64,000 nucleotides of DNA from Pradoshia eiseniae. GTDB taxonomy: Bacteria > Bacillota > Bacilli > Bacillales > Pradoshiaceae. The notes below the pieces were generated by a model, which was given only the letters and a program-made list of their open reading frames with translations, made no database searches and had not been told where the DNA came from. Location: assembly GCF_002946355.1 (NCBI RefSeq), contig NZ_PKOZ01000001.1:186001-250000 (forward strand). Direction: 5' to 3'. Both the position numbers and the translations under genes were made by a program. How positions within the stretch are numbered: the first letter of the stretch is position 1; each line of letters starts with the position of its first letter. Shown here piece after piece: positions 20,808 through 31,100 of the stretch.

Positions 20808-22670
20808 ATGAGGATGGATAGATTATTTAAGCCGCGCAAGATATCTCTTATTATGCTTGCGATTTTATTGCTTTGGCTGAAAACGTATATCGTCTACAAG
20901 ACCAGCTTCGATATGAAGATTGAAAATTGGCGGCAGGAATTCATTCTGTTTATCAACCCCCTCAGCTTCCTCATGCTTATCTTTGGGATTGCTCTGTTTT
21001 TGAACCGCCGCAGGAATCAATATATCTTGCTGACAAGCTTTCTTTTATCCTTTATCTTATTTGCTAACATCGTATTTTTTCGCTTCTTCAATGACTTTTT
21101 AACCCTCCCTGTACTTTTCCAAACAAGCAATATGAGCGATCTCGGTTCAAGTGTCCATGACTTGTTAAATTGGACAGATATTCTCTATTTCCTGGATTTT
21201 TTTCTATTGGCAGCGGTTATTAAGCATCGGCCTCCTTTTCTAAAAGAGAATGAGTCATATACGACAGGAAGCAAACGTGTGTATTATTTATTGGCGTTTG
21301 CCATCACCTTTTTTAATTTTGCTATTTCTGAAGCAGAGCGTCCGCAGCTGTTAACGAGAACGTTTGACAGGGAAATCCTCGTCAAAAATATCGGGACCTA
21401 TCAGTACCATATATATGATGTGCTTTTGCAGACAAAATCCTCAGCCCAGCGAGCGTTCGCTGATGGTCGAAAGCTCGTTGATATAGAAAATTATGTGCAC
21501 TCTAAGCAAACGGAGCCTGATAAAGAGCTTTTTGGCCGCTATAAGGGGAGGAATGTCATCTATATATCGATGGAATCATTGCAGACCTTTCCAATTGGTT
21601 CAACCATTAACGGACAAGCTGTAACTCCTTTTCTAAATGACTTCATTAAGGAAAGCTATTATTTTGATAATTTTTATCATCAAACCGGTCAGGGAAAAAC
21701 CTCCGATGCCGAATTCATTACCGAAAATTCCTTATACCCTATTGGGAGGGGGGCGGTGTATTTCACGAATTCCCAAAACACCTTCAGGGCTACACCAAGG
21801 ATTTTGAAGAATGAAGGATATTATTCCGCCGTCTTCCATGCAAACGATCGAACCTTCTGGAACCGGGATATCATGTATGATAACTTTGGTTACGATGAGT
21901 TCTTTGATGTCTCTTCCTATACGGTCAATGAAGAAAATTCCGTTAATTGGGGACTAAAGGATATCGATTTTTTTAAACAATCTATGCCGATGCTTAAAAG
22001 TCTCCCAGAGCCCTTTTATGCTAAATTCATCACGCTGACCAATCATTTTCCATTCACGCTTGATGATGAGGATATGATGGTTGACTTATATGATTCGGAC
22101 AGCAGAACATTAAACCGTTATTTTCCTGCCGTTCGCTATATGGATGAAGCCCTAAAGCTATTCGTTCAGGATTTGAAGGAATCCGGTTTATATGACAGAA
22201 CCGTTATTGTCCTATATGGGGACCACTATGGCATATCAGAAAACCATAATGCCGAGATGGCTGAGTATTTAGGAACCGATCTCACCCCTTTCCAATCGAC
22301 ACAATTACAGCGCGTACCGCTGATCATTCACCTGCCGGGCCAAAAGGAGGGGCAGACCATATCAAGTGTTGCCGCCCAAATTGACCTTAGGCCAACAGTT
22401 CTGCATCTGCTCGGAATTGATACATCAGACCATATTCAATTCGGTGAGGACCTATTCTCGCCAAGCCGGGAGAATATGGCCATTCTTCGGGATGGAAGCT
22501 TTATTACTGATGATATTGTATACACGAAAGAAACCTGCTACAGCAAGGTGACAGAAAACCCGATTGACAATAGCGACTGTGAGCTTTATGCAGAGAAAGC
22601 GAAGATGGAGCTTGATTACTCTGACCGAATCATCTATGGCGATCTGCTCCGGTTTTATGATAATGATTAA
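20808..22670 (+). CDS. yqgS: LtaS-family lipoteichoic acid synthase/primase (YqgS-like)
   Basis: About 620 residues: five N-terminal TM helices (to about residue 200), then an extracellular sulfatase-fold domain. The domain contains NVIYISMES, the catalytic Thr in [10 protein letters not shown], and the metal site YGDHYGIS. Family members transfer glycerol phosphate from phosphatidylglycerol during LTA assembly. The start is uncertain among ATGs at 20805, 20808 and 20814, all just after GGGAGGGG; an earlier ATG at 20787 lacks a good site. Synteny with glcK and yqgT points to yqgS rather than ltaS itself. Confidence 0.9.
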   Translation: MRMDRLFKPRKISLIMLAILLLWLKTYIVYKTSFDMKIENWRQEFILFINPLSFLMLIFGIALFLNRRRNQYILLTSFLLSFILFANIVFFRFFNDFLTLPVLFQTSNMSDLGSSVHDLLNWTDILYFLDFFLLAAVIKHRPPFLKENESYTTGSKRVYYLLAFAITFFNFAISEAERPQLLTRTFDREILVKNIGTYQYHIYDVLLQTKSSAQRAFADGRKLVDIENYVHSKQTEPDKELFGRYKGRNVIYISMESLQTFPIGSTINGQAVTPFLNDFIKESYYFDNFYHQTGQGKTSDAEFITENSLYPIGRGAVYFTNSQNTFRATPRILKNEGYYSAVFHANDRTFWNRDIMYDNFGYDEFFDVSSYTVNEENSVNWGLKDIDFFKQSMPMLKSLPEPFYAKFITLTNHFPFTLDDEDMMVDLYDSDSRTLNRYFPAVRYMDEALKLFVQDLKESGLYDRTVIVLYGDHYGISENHNAEMAEYLGTDLTPFQSTQLQRVPLIIHLPGQKEGQTISSVAAQIDLRPTVLHLLGIDTSDHIQFGEDLFSPSRENMAILRDGSFITDDIVYTKETCYSKVTENPIDNSDCELYAEKAKMELDYSDRIIYGDLLRFYDND

Positions 22671-22673
22671 CGA

Positions 22674-22706
22674 GACTGCCCAATCGGTATGGGGCAGTTT
22701 TTTTGT
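22674..22706 (+). terminator. yqgS terminator
   Basis: ACTGCCC (22675-22681) pairs with GGGCAGT (22692-22698), followed by TTTTTTTG; it begins 5 nt after the stop. Confidence 0.85.
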
Positions 22707-22868
22707 TGTAAAAGGTGGGTCTTTAGTGAATGGTTTTGTTGGAAAAAAATGAAATAATTTTATGTCCAAACTCCTGATTACCTGTTAGGATAAAGAGGAG
22801 ACTTTTTCATTGTATCTTCTTTTTCCTGCCGGTTATTCATATCATGGTGGAGAAAGGGGAGTGGTGAT

Positions 22869-24026
22869 GTGAAAGTAATTATTAATGAAGAAGAACTATT
22901 ATCAAGAATTGCTGTGCTGTTTACTCTCCCAATCTCAGTCTTGGTCGAGAGTAACCCGCATATCGCAAGCAATCAGCTATCTCCAGGTGATGAGATTATC
23001 ATCCCGGGATATTGGACAAGAATGGAACGGATGCCAAAGGAAGAAGTTCTGCCCCCTCTCTATAGAGAGCGTATCCAATTCATTAATCAAAATCAACGAA
23101 ACCTTCCGGGCAGTATAGTTAAGGTCCCGGTTAAGATAAAGCATCGAATTGTCGATACGGCCGAACCGTATCCCTCAGCCAAATATATGAATGATATTGA
23201 CGTTTTACAAACGATTTTCCCCTTTATGAAAGTGAACAAAATCGGAAGCTCTGCCCTTGGAAAAGAAATCATGGAGATACGTGTCGGAATCGGGAAAAAG
23301 AAGGTTCATATGAACGCCTCTCTTCATGCCAATGAATGGATCACAAGCCTTGTATTAATGGAATGGTTTAATGAATACCTTGTGGCTCTCACGAACGGAA
23401 TGAGAATAGGGCATTGCAGCGCCCTGGAATTATTTCAAGAATGTGATTTATCGATAGTCGGGATGGCTAACCCTGATGGAGTGGACCTTGTCATTGATGG
23501 GCCTCCTAAAGAGATTGCGAGCTCTTGTTTGGATATGAATAATGGGAATGACGATTACCATGGCTGGAAGGCTGATATTACAGGAGTCGACTTAAACCGG
23601 CAATTCCCCGCAAATTGGGATAGGATGAAAGAGAGATACCCTGCGGGACCAGGCCCAAGGGATTATCCAGGAGAGAGGCCTCTTACACAGAAAGAAGCGA
23701 TTGCGCTGGCAGAGCTTGTGAGAAGAGAGGATTTTGATCGGGTGATTGCTTTACATACACAAGGACATGAATTTTACTGGGGGTATAATGGCGATGAGCC
23801 GCAGCTGTCTGCTATTATGGCAAGAGAGTTTGCTCAGAAAACCACCTATGCCCCCGTCCAGTATGTAGACAGCCATGCAGGCTTTAAGGATTGGTTCATT
23901 CAAGAATACAAGAGACCGGGCTTTACCCTTGAACTCGGCAAGGGGGTCAACCCGCTGCCCTTATCTCAATTCAAAGCTATTTATGAGGAGACGAAGCATT
24001 TGTTGAATGCGTCGATGTATTTATAA
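22869..24026 (+). CDS. yqgT: M14-family gamma-D-glutamyl-L-diamino acid endopeptidase with N-terminal LysM-like modules
   Basis: 385 residues. The first about 105 residues contain LysM-like elements (NQLSPGDEIIIPGY, LPGSIVKVP). The rest is a zinc carboxypeptidase A fold: zinc ligands in LHANEW and LHTQGHE, and the catalytic Glu in FTLELGKG. The family cuts peptidoglycan stem peptides, often during spore formation or germination. There is no classical signal peptide, as in Bacillus ENP1-type enzymes. GTG start follows AGGGGAGTGGTGAT. Confidence 0.9.
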   Translation: MKVIINEEELLSRIAVLFTLPISVLVESNPHIASNQLSPGDEIIIPGYWTRMERMPKEEVLPPLYRERIQFINQNQRNLPGSIVKVPVKIKHRIVDTAEPYPSAKYMNDIDVLQTIFPFMKVNKIGSSALGKEIMEIRVGIGKKKVHMNASLHANEWITSLVLMEWFNEYLVALTNGMRIGHCSALELFQECDLSIVGMANPDGVDLVIDGPPKEIASSCLDMNNGNDDYHGWKADITGVDLNRQFPANWDRMKERYPAGPGPRDYPGERPLTQKEAIALAELVRREDFDRVIALHTQGHEFYWGYNGDEPQLSAIMAREFAQKTTYAPVQYVDSHAGFKDWFIQEYKRPGFTLELGKGVNPLPLSQFKAIYEETKHLLNASMYL

Positions 24027-24117
24027 TTAAATTAGAATAGATTAATAAACGGGAGCGAGGAGAGTTCTCTCATTGCTACTAGGTAAATAAATGATATATA
24101 TATGAGGAGAGGGAAGA

Positions 24118-25236
24118 GTGAAAGAGGGAAAATATGGACCGTCTTATGACCGAATTATTCGCATTTGTAGCATTATCCTCTTCCTTTTGACAAGTTTTCT
24201 GCTAGTTTCCTGTACAAAGGATGAAAAGAATCATATTGATACCGTCGATACTAGGGAGAGGGATAATAAGCCATTAATGAAGGTGACTGAAGAAGAATTA
24301 ATTGAAACAGCGGGCTGGCTTTCTCAGGATGAGATCCTCACTATAGAGCAAGACGATGAGGGACAAGCCGTATATCTCCATCAATTCAATGAAAAAGAGC
24401 CGACTGAGCTTTTTCGTACTTCGGATGCCATTATGTCTGCTGATGCCAGCACAAGTGGCGAGTATGTGGCCATCACGCACTCTAACAAATCCGATTCTGC
24501 CACACTGCTTATCATCAGCCGTGACGGTAAGAAGGTGCTGAGCCGAGAGGTTATATCCTCCTATGTGCTGTTTGAGTGGGACAATACGATAGACTATCAG
24601 GAGCGGTTGTTAGTGATGGCACTGAAGGAGGATTGGAGCTATGACAGTCTGCTCATCAATGCCGAAACAACAGAAGAAACACAGTTGAGCTTACCAAAAC
24701 CGTTCATCCAATGGATTGATGACGAATATATTGCCTATATTGGAGATGCCACCGAAACGGGAGAGACTGTTCATCAATATGACTTGGAGATGGAAGAGGA
24801 TAAGGTCATTCATGAAGATGCGGTGGGGGTCTTTAGCAAATATGGAAAGACAATCATCGCTACGGTGAATGAAGGGAAGTCCTCCATGATACTTAAGGTC
24901 TATACAGATGGTGATTTTGGAAGACCAGTACAGGAAATCGAGATACCCGCAATCGCGCATGAAGAGGAATATTTGATGCCTTATATGGATGTGCCAGAGG
25001 ATAGCGACAGTATCTTTATCCTTGCGCCGCTCACCGGGGAGGCTTCATCACTCTTTGAGCTATTCAAGTGGGATTTACGGTCAAATGAGCGTGAGAGAAT
25101 AATTGACCGGATTAATAATGAGCCGATTGCATGCAATGCGGACGGAACGTATTGCTTATATGGCCATTTGCTAGATTCTATAATTGATTTAAGAGAAAAG
25201 ACAATCGAGAAATTTTCACAGGCTGAAATTATGTAA
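24118..25236 (+). CDS. yqgU: lipoprotein YqgU-like
   Basis: A 372-residue protein with a basic N terminus, one hydrophobic stretch and lipobox LVSC at about residue 38, so it is predicted to be lipid-anchored outside the membrane. The remainder resembles a beta-propeller: recurring strands such as GWLSQDEIL, DDEYIAYIG and ILAPLTGEASSLFEL. GTG start follows GAGGAGAGGGAAGA. Follows yqgT as yqgU does in B. subtilis. Function is unknown. Confidence 0.78.
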   Translation: MKEGKYGPSYDRIIRICSIILFLLTSFLLVSCTKDEKNHIDTVDTRERDNKPLMKVTEEELIETAGWLSQDEILTIEQDDEGQAVYLHQFNEKEPTELFRTSDAIMSADASTSGEYVAITHSNKSDSATLLIISRDGKKVLSREVISSYVLFEWDNTIDYQERLLVMALKEDWSYDSLLINAETTEETQLSLPKPFIQWIDDEYIAYIGDATETGETVHQYDLEMEEDKVIHEDAVGVFSKYGKTIIATVNEGKSSMILKVYTDGDFGRPVQEIEIPAIAHEEEYLMPYMDVPEDSDSIFILAPLTGEASSLFELFKWDLRSNERERIIDRINNEPIACNADGTYCLYGHLLDSIIDLREKTIEKFSQAEIM

Positions 25237-25272
25237 AAGAGGAATCAGACTAAATGTCCGATTCCTCTTTTA
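25235..25272. terminator. bidirectional terminator between yqgU and yqgW
   Basis: AAAAGAGGAATC and GATTCCTCTTTT form a perfect 12-bp stem; A-tract and T-tract flank the stem, so both convergent genes can end here. Confidence 0.9.
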
Positions 25273-25276
25273 CGGA

Positions 25277-25450
25277 TTAATGTCCGGTAGGGTAGCCGTT
25301 ATTCAGTACGGTCATCACGGAGAACCAGCCAAATACAGCTACAGTCCCGAGGGCAAATAAGACGCCGAGAAAGTTCTTGTTTTTAAATGCACTGATCAAG
25401 GCGAAGATGCCCAAAATCGCGGCTAAACCAAAGATAATCACTAGTCCCAT
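25277..25450 (-). CDS. yqgW: DUF2759 small membrane protein YqgW
   Basis: A 57-residue ORF on the minus strand. It starts MGLVIIFGLAAILGIFALIS and ends NGYPTGH. Two TM helices (about 2-20 and 28-47) are joined by a short KNKN loop. The ribosome binding site is AAAGGGGG. Sequence and position match the DUF2759 family (YqgW of B. subtilis). The function is unknown. Confidence 0.85.
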   Translation of the reverse strand: MGLVIIFGLAAILGIFALISAFKNKNFLGVLFALGTVAVFGWFSVMTVLNNGYPTGH

Positions 25451-25642
25451 TTTTTATTTCCCCCTTTGGAAATAATGAAATGCCTGAAATAATTAACAAA
25501 AAATAGCATTCTACCATATTTTAATGGTTTTGGTATCATTTGTCGAGAGGTTGCTTGTGTGACTCTGAAAGGCTTTAACGATAGCGGCGGGTTGTGTACA
25601 ATAGGGAGAAGAGAAATGCATGTATAGGAGGAAAAATATACA

Positions 25643-26275
25643 TTGAAAAAAATATGGAAACGAGTGCCGCTTGGCCCTCTGCAAACAAATTGCTATTTAT
25701 ATGCAAAAGAAAATGGAGAATGCTTGATTTTTGATCCTGGTGAGGAAGCACAGAAGCTAATCGGCATTATCCGCGATAAAGGATGGAAACCGGCAGCAAT
25801 CTTGCTGACCCATGCCCATTTTGATCATATTGGAGCAGTGGATGCTGTTAGGGAAACCTTTGATATACCTGTATATCTTCATAAGAAAGAAGCGGATTGG
25901 CTCAGTAATCCTGCCTTGAATGGTTCGCAATATTTCCAAATGGGGCCGATTCAAGCGAAGGAAGCAGATGAGCTGATTACAGAAGAAGGCATGATGGAAA
26001 TCGGCGGCTTCACATTTGAGATACTTCACACACCAGGTCATTCACCTGGAAGCATCTCATTTTATGATAGGGATGAGAGAATTGTTTTCTCAGGGGATGC
26101 CTTATTCCGCGGAAGCATTGGCCGCACTGACTTGCCAGGCGGCTCTCATGAACAGCTATTGAGCAGCATTAAGACCAAGCTTATGAAGCTGCCATCAGAT
26201 ACGCTTTGTCTCTCGGGTCACGGACCGGAAACAATCCTTGAAGATGAGATGAACCATAACCCATTTTTGCAATAG
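25643..26275 (+). CDS. yqgX: MBL-fold hydrolase YqgX (glyoxalase II-like)
   Basis: A 210-residue cytosolic metallo-beta-lactamase-fold protein. The di-metal motif is THAHFDHIGA, with further ligands in HTPGHSPGS, SGDALF and the C-terminal SGHGPET. It is close in length to short hydroxyacylglutathione or bacillithiol-thioester hydrolase-like enzymes. TTG start follows AGGAGGAAAAATATACA. Exact substrate is not predictable. Confidence 0.88.
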   Translation: MKKIWKRVPLGPLQTNCYLYAKENGECLIFDPGEEAQKLIGIIRDKGWKPAAILLTHAHFDHIGAVDAVRETFDIPVYLHKKEADWLSNPALNGSQYFQMGPIQAKEADELITEEGMMEIGGFTFEILHTPGHSPGSISFYDRDERIVFSGDALFRGSIGRTDLPGGSHEQLLSSIKTKLMKLPSDTLCLSGHGPETILEDEMNHNPFLQ

Positions 26276-26288
26276 GATATGAAAATTT

Positions 26289-26320
26289 ATGAGCCCTTTA
26301 CTAGTAAGGGCTTTTTTATA
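26289..26320 (+). terminator. yqgX terminator
   Basis: GAGCCCTTTACTAGTAAGGGC followed by TTTTTTA forms a compact hairpin with a T-run 15 nt after the stop. Confidence 0.85.
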
Positions 26321-26345
26321 AAAGACTTGTCATGAGGGGGATACA

Positions 26346-27416
26346 ATGAAGGAGATGATTTTGGAGAAGATTCGGCAGAATCCTGAAGCGTTTATGCCCT
26401 ATCATCAGTATATTGAATTGGCTCTCTATCATCCCAAAGGGGGATATTATATGCGAGAGCAAACAAAAATTGGGCGTGAGGGTGATTTTTATACAACTCC
26501 CGCAATGGCGCCTGTATTTGGAAAATTTCTCGGGAAATGGTTATGCCGCAGCCTGAAGAAGGCAGGGCTTCCGCCAGTCATTTGCGAGCTTGGCGGCGGG
26601 GGCGGCCAAATGGCTTTCAATGTGCTAAAGGGCTTTGCCGAGGAAGATAAAGAATTCTCTAGGGGACTCGTATACTATGTTATTGAAGCGAGCCCTTATC
26701 ATCAAAAGAGCATCAAGCATCTCACCAGTCATGACTCAAGGGTACAGATTCTTTCTGCTCTAGAGTACCTTCCCTCCATTGAAGGCATTATTTTTTCGAA
26801 CGAGTTCTTTGATGCCTTTCCAGTCGATGTGGCTGTGAAACAGGACGGGGAGTGGAAGGAAGCCGGCATTACCTTTGCCGGTGATGAGTTGAAAGAAACG
26901 GTCAGGGATATCAGTGATGTAGCCAGCAGGCAGCTCATCCAAGAATGGGATGTTCCTTCTTATATGAATCGAATCGAGGTTCCGCTTCAAATGATGGAAG
27001 CCTATGAGACAATCATTGAAAAACTAAGGCGTGGATATCTGCTAACGATTGATTATGGCATGGATCGAGATGAATGGTTTAGTCCAATCCGGAAAGAAGG
27101 GACCCTTAGGGCATACCGAAATCATCAGTTATTAGAATCGATTTTAGACGCTCCTGGAGAGGCGGATATCACGTTTACTGTTCCCTTTGGTCTTTTGAGA
27201 GGTCGGGGAGCACAAATGGGCTGCCGCGAAGAGTTTTGGGGCGGCCAGGCGGAATTTCTGATTGAGGGGGGCATCCTAGAAGAGCTCATTCCTCACGCCG
27301 ATTCAGATCCTTTTTCACAAGCCTCCAAGCATAACCGGCAAATTCGCCAACTGATTATGGGGGAGTCAATCAGTGATTATTTTCGGGTATTGTGGCAGTC
27401 CAAGAACATACGATAA
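26346..27416 (+). CDS. class I SAM-dependent methyltransferase, DUF185/MidA family
   Basis: A 356-residue protein of the COG1565 family. N-terminal MPYHQYIELALYHPKGGYY and IGREGDFYTTPAM are family hallmarks, and the SAM-binding glycine loop is CELGGGGGQMA. SNEFFDAFPV and LTIDYGMDRDEW are also typical. The eukaryotic relative NDUFAF7/MidA methylates an Arg of a complex I subunit. The bacterial target is unknown. ATG start follows GAGGGGATACA. It is free-standing between yqgX and the tetR gene. Confidence 0.85.
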   Translation: MKEMILEKIRQNPEAFMPYHQYIELALYHPKGGYYMREQTKIGREGDFYTTPAMAPVFGKFLGKWLCRSLKKAGLPPVICELGGGGGQMAFNVLKGFAEEDKEFSRGLVYYVIEASPYHQKSIKHLTSHDSRVQILSALEYLPSIEGIIFSNEFFDAFPVDVAVKQDGEWKEAGITFAGDELKETVRDISDVASRQLIQEWDVPSYMNRIEVPLQMMEAYETIIEKLRRGYLLTIDYGMDRDEWFSPIRKEGTLRAYRNHQLLESILDAPGEADITFTVPFGLLRGRGAQMGCREEFWGGQAEFLIEGGILEELIPHADSDPFSQASKHNRQIRQLIMGESISDYFRVLWQSKNIR

Positions 27417-27430
27417 ATTGAATTCGGGCA

Positions 27431-27478
27431 TTGACTTGTCCTAATTTCTTTTTTAAGATAGGAATGAATATTCATTCC
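27431..27478 (+). promoter_or_regulatory. tetR promoter with a perfect palindromic operator
   Basis: TTGACT (27431-27436), a 17-nt spacer and TAAGAT (27454-27459) form a plausible sigma-A promoter. GGAATGAATATTCATTCC (27461-27478) follows directly and is a perfect 18-bp palindrome over the expected start region. The same sequence with one central change recurs upstream of the MMPL gene (28112-28129), which strongly suggests it binds the TetR protein. Confidence 0.75.
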
Positions 27479-27492
27479 GGAGGAGGTTATCA

Positions 27493-28065
27493 ATGGCTAG
27501 TCCAAATAAACGTGAAGATATTTTATCTGCAGCACTCATTCTTTTTTCGGAAAGAGGCTATGACGGAACGACGATTCCGATGATAGCAGAGCGAGCTAAT
27601 GTCGGCGCTGGTACAATCTACCGTTATTTCGAGAATAAGGAATATATGGTCAATATTCTGTTTCAAGAGTGTTTGCTAGATTTTTCAGAGAGCATGAAAA
27701 AAGTTGACCTGACTGCGACTATGAACTTAAAAGAGAAATTTTATTTGCTCTTTAATCAAATGATTACTTTTGCAAAAGCCAAACCTGAACAGCTAAACTT
27801 TTTCGATACACACTGTACAGGATATTATTTGGATGATAAGAGTAAAAAGTTGTTGGGTGAATATCTTGATTTTCTAACATCATTTATTGAAGAAGGGAAA
27901 AAGTCAGGTGTTATTCAGGATTTACCATCAGATGCATTAATCTCAATCATCTACGGGGCATTCTCTCATTTATTCAAATTAATCCATGCAGGATTAATTG
28001 AAGAGAGTCCGCATTTACTGGAAAGTTTGGTGGACTGCTGCTGGAATGCGATTAAAATACATTGA
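27493..28065 (+). CDS. TetR/AcrR family repressor
   Basis: A 190-residue regulator. The N-terminal HTH (residues about 7-50) contains ILSAALILFSERGYDGTTI and VGAGTIYRYFENKEYM. The rest is an all-helical ligand-binding and dimerisation domain. ATG start follows GGAGGAGG. It precedes the MMPL exporter gene, and both have matching palindromes in front, so it is probably an autorepressor and the local repressor of the exporter. Ligand unknown. Confidence 0.92.
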   Translation: MASPNKREDILSAALILFSERGYDGTTIPMIAERANVGAGTIYRYFENKEYMVNILFQECLLDFSESMKKVDLTATMNLKEKFYLLFNQMITFAKAKPEQLNFFDTHCTGYYLDDKSKKLLGEYLDFLTSFIEEGKKSGVIQDLPSDALISIIYGAFSHLFKLIHAGLIEESPHLLESLVDCCWNAIKIH

Positions 28066-28111
28066 GAGATGAACAGCATGTTATTAGCGGCATAGTCCGC
28101 TCACAGCAAGA

Positions 28112-28129
28112 GGAATGAATGTTCATTCC
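28112..28129 (+). promoter_or_regulatory. second TetR operator, upstream of the MMPL gene
   Basis: GGAATGAATGTTCATTCC is identical to the operator at 27461-27478 except for one central base. It lies 22 nt before the GTG start of the exporter gene. Confidence 0.75.
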
Positions 28130-28151
28130 GTGCATAAAAGGAGAGAACAAA

Positions 28152-31100
28152 GTGAAAAGATTTGTCAATTGGCGTACGGCTTCAGTTGCATTCTGGACGG
28201 CTATTACAATATTACTCTTGGTGATGATGCCAAATTTAGACCAGCTTGTCCGTGATAAAGGCCAAATAACTATACCAGATCATTTTGAAAGTAATATAGC
28301 GAATGAAATGATGGATGAAATGGACGGGAACGAGGGTGAACGTTACGAAATTATTGCTGTTTTTAATAGCGGTCATGATAAAGCTCTCTCAAAATCCCAG
28401 ATAGTTCAGATTGAGCAAGTAATTAACCGGCTCACCCAAAAACACTCTTCATTAGGCATTACAGATATGGTCACGCATATGGACAATGAAGAAGTTGAAG
28501 GTCAGCTTGTCTCAGAAGACGGGACAACGATTCTGACGCAAATATACATAAATCAAAATCAAGGAACCATTACAGAAGTAGCTAATCAATTGTATGAAAT
28601 GATTGAACTTGATGGGGTGGACAGTTACTTAACTGGCAATGAATTGGTCGTTGAGGATTTCATTCAATCGACCCAAGATGGGATTAAGAAAACAGAAGCC
28701 ATTTCCATTGTATTCATCTTGGTCATTCTGATTCTTGTGTTTAAATCTCCTATCGTGCCAGTGGTCTCCCTGTTATCTGTGGGTGTTTCTTATTTAGTAT
28801 CCTTAGGCCTTATCTCACAGCTGGTTGACCATTTTGATTATCCTTTCTCAAACTTTACGCAAGTATTTCTGGTCGTTATATTATTTGGGATTGGTACGGA
28901 TTATAATATCTTGCTTTTTACTCGTTTTAAAGAAGAATTAGGGCAGGGAGGAGATGTTCTCTCTTCTATAAAAAATACCTATAAAACAGCTGGAAGAACC
29001 GTCGTCTATAGCGGAATAGCTGTCTTCATCGGGTTTATAGCACTTATATTAGCTGAATTTCAGCTTTATCGTGCAAGTTCAGCAGTCGCCATCGGTGTTC
29101 TTGTTCTGGTTCTAGCGCTTGTAACAATGAATCCTTTCTTCATGGCCGTACTTGGAAAGAAAATGTTCTGGCCAAGCAAGCGTTTTGAAGGTCATTCGAC
29201 GAATAAATTATGGGGTTATTTATCTAGTGTATCTGTATTAAGACCTGTAGTGGCCATTTTGTTTGTCCTGATTTTATCTGTGCCATTTATTTTCAAATAC
29301 AGCAATGTGCTCAGTTATAACGATTTGCAGGAAGTGGATGATTCCTATGCGTCCAAGCAAGGAATTCAAGTGATTGAGGAGCATTTTGCTCCCGGTTTTT
29401 CATCACCTGCTAAATTGATCTTGAACAGTGCTGAAGCGCTTGATAACGCCGAGGCATTGCAGGCAATTGATGAATTAACAGAAACGATTGAGAATGTGGA
29501 AGGTATTTCCAAAGTTTATTCAGTAACTCGTCCTGCTGCAGAAAAGATTGATGATCTCTATCTCAATGATCAGACAGATACATTGAATAATGGATTAGGA
29601 GAAGCAGATAAGGGTGTTGGAGAAATTAATAATGGATTGTCTTCTGCAGAGGAACAATTGGGGCAGGCAGACTTAGGTGGGCTTTCTAATGTTCAAAGCC
29701 TGATTGATGGCACCAACGAGTTAAAGGATGGAGCGTCAGCATTAAACATTGCCGTCAATGACCTCTCGGCAGGTGTAAAAGCTTCTGCTGAAGGAGCCCA
29801 AGGGATTGAAGAGGGACTAACTTCGGTGAATGATAATCTTTCTGCCATGTCTGTGGCGATGAGCCAATTAGAGGAAGGATATTCCCAGCTTGAGAATGGC
29901 TTAAGCTCATTCACTGCCTATTTTAATAGCATCACTTCAGCGATTGATGGGGCAAAACAAGGGTATGCCCAAATTGAGGCTTCCTTAACTAATTTAATCG
30001 GGACGAAACCCGAATTGGCAAGTGAGGCTGATATTCAAACATCTTTAGCCATTGCGAAAGAAGGTCGACAGCAGTTAGAAGAACTGTCCGCTCGTTTAAC
30101 GGAATTGACGCCACAGTATGAAGCAGCTATGAGCTCATTTGCGGAAGCCAACAGCTCTTTTGCAGAAGTGAACGACGGATTTGCCTTACTGGAAAGCGGC
30201 GTTTCTGAATTGCAGAATGGTTCCTCTGAGTTGGCTGCAGGCTTGCAGCAAGCAGCAGATGGGTCTAATCAGTTAGCAGGAAAAACGCCAGAATTAGAAA
30301 AGGGGCTTAGCCAAATCAATGATGGTCAAACGCAGCTTCTTTCTGGACTCAACGATTTAACGGGCCAAATGGAAGCATTACAAGACGGCCTTGCTAAGAG
30401 TACAAATGGATTAAGTGAAATCAGCAATGGTTTATCAGCGGCAGAGAGTTATTTAAGTGGTCTTAGCCAATCAAACGTATCGGATAAGTTCTTTATTCCA
30501 GAGGAAGTTCTTAACGGAGATGAGTTCAAGGAATCCTTGGATATGTACATGTCAGATGATCGCAAAACCATGATGATGAATATCATTTTAGAAGTAAATC
30601 CATATTCAAAGGAAGCAATGGATATTATCAAAGAGATGAAAGGAAAAGTGGCGGCAGAGATAGAAACTAGTCATCTATCAGCTGCGGATGTAGCCATCGG
30701 AGGAAAAACGTCTCAAAATGTCGACTTGGAGAAAATGGCGGATGGAGATTTCGCACGCACTGCCACTATCATGTTAATCGGTATTGCGATAGTTCTCATG
30801 TTCATCACGCGCTCTTTCTGGAATCCAGTGTTTATTGTTGGTATCTTGCTTTTAACGTATTACGTAACGCTTGGAATGAGCGAATGGGTCAGCACAAATG
30901 CGCTGGGTGTGAATGAGTTAGGATGGAGTGTGCCATTCTTCAGTTTCATTATGATTGTGTCTCTAGGTGTTGATTATAGTATTTTCATCATGATGCGTTA
31001 TCGTGAAATGCAATGGAAATCTTCAGAGGCAATCATTGCTGCGGCGAAAAGTATAGGCGGGGTTGTCATTTCGGCAGTAGTAATCCTGGCTGGAACATTC

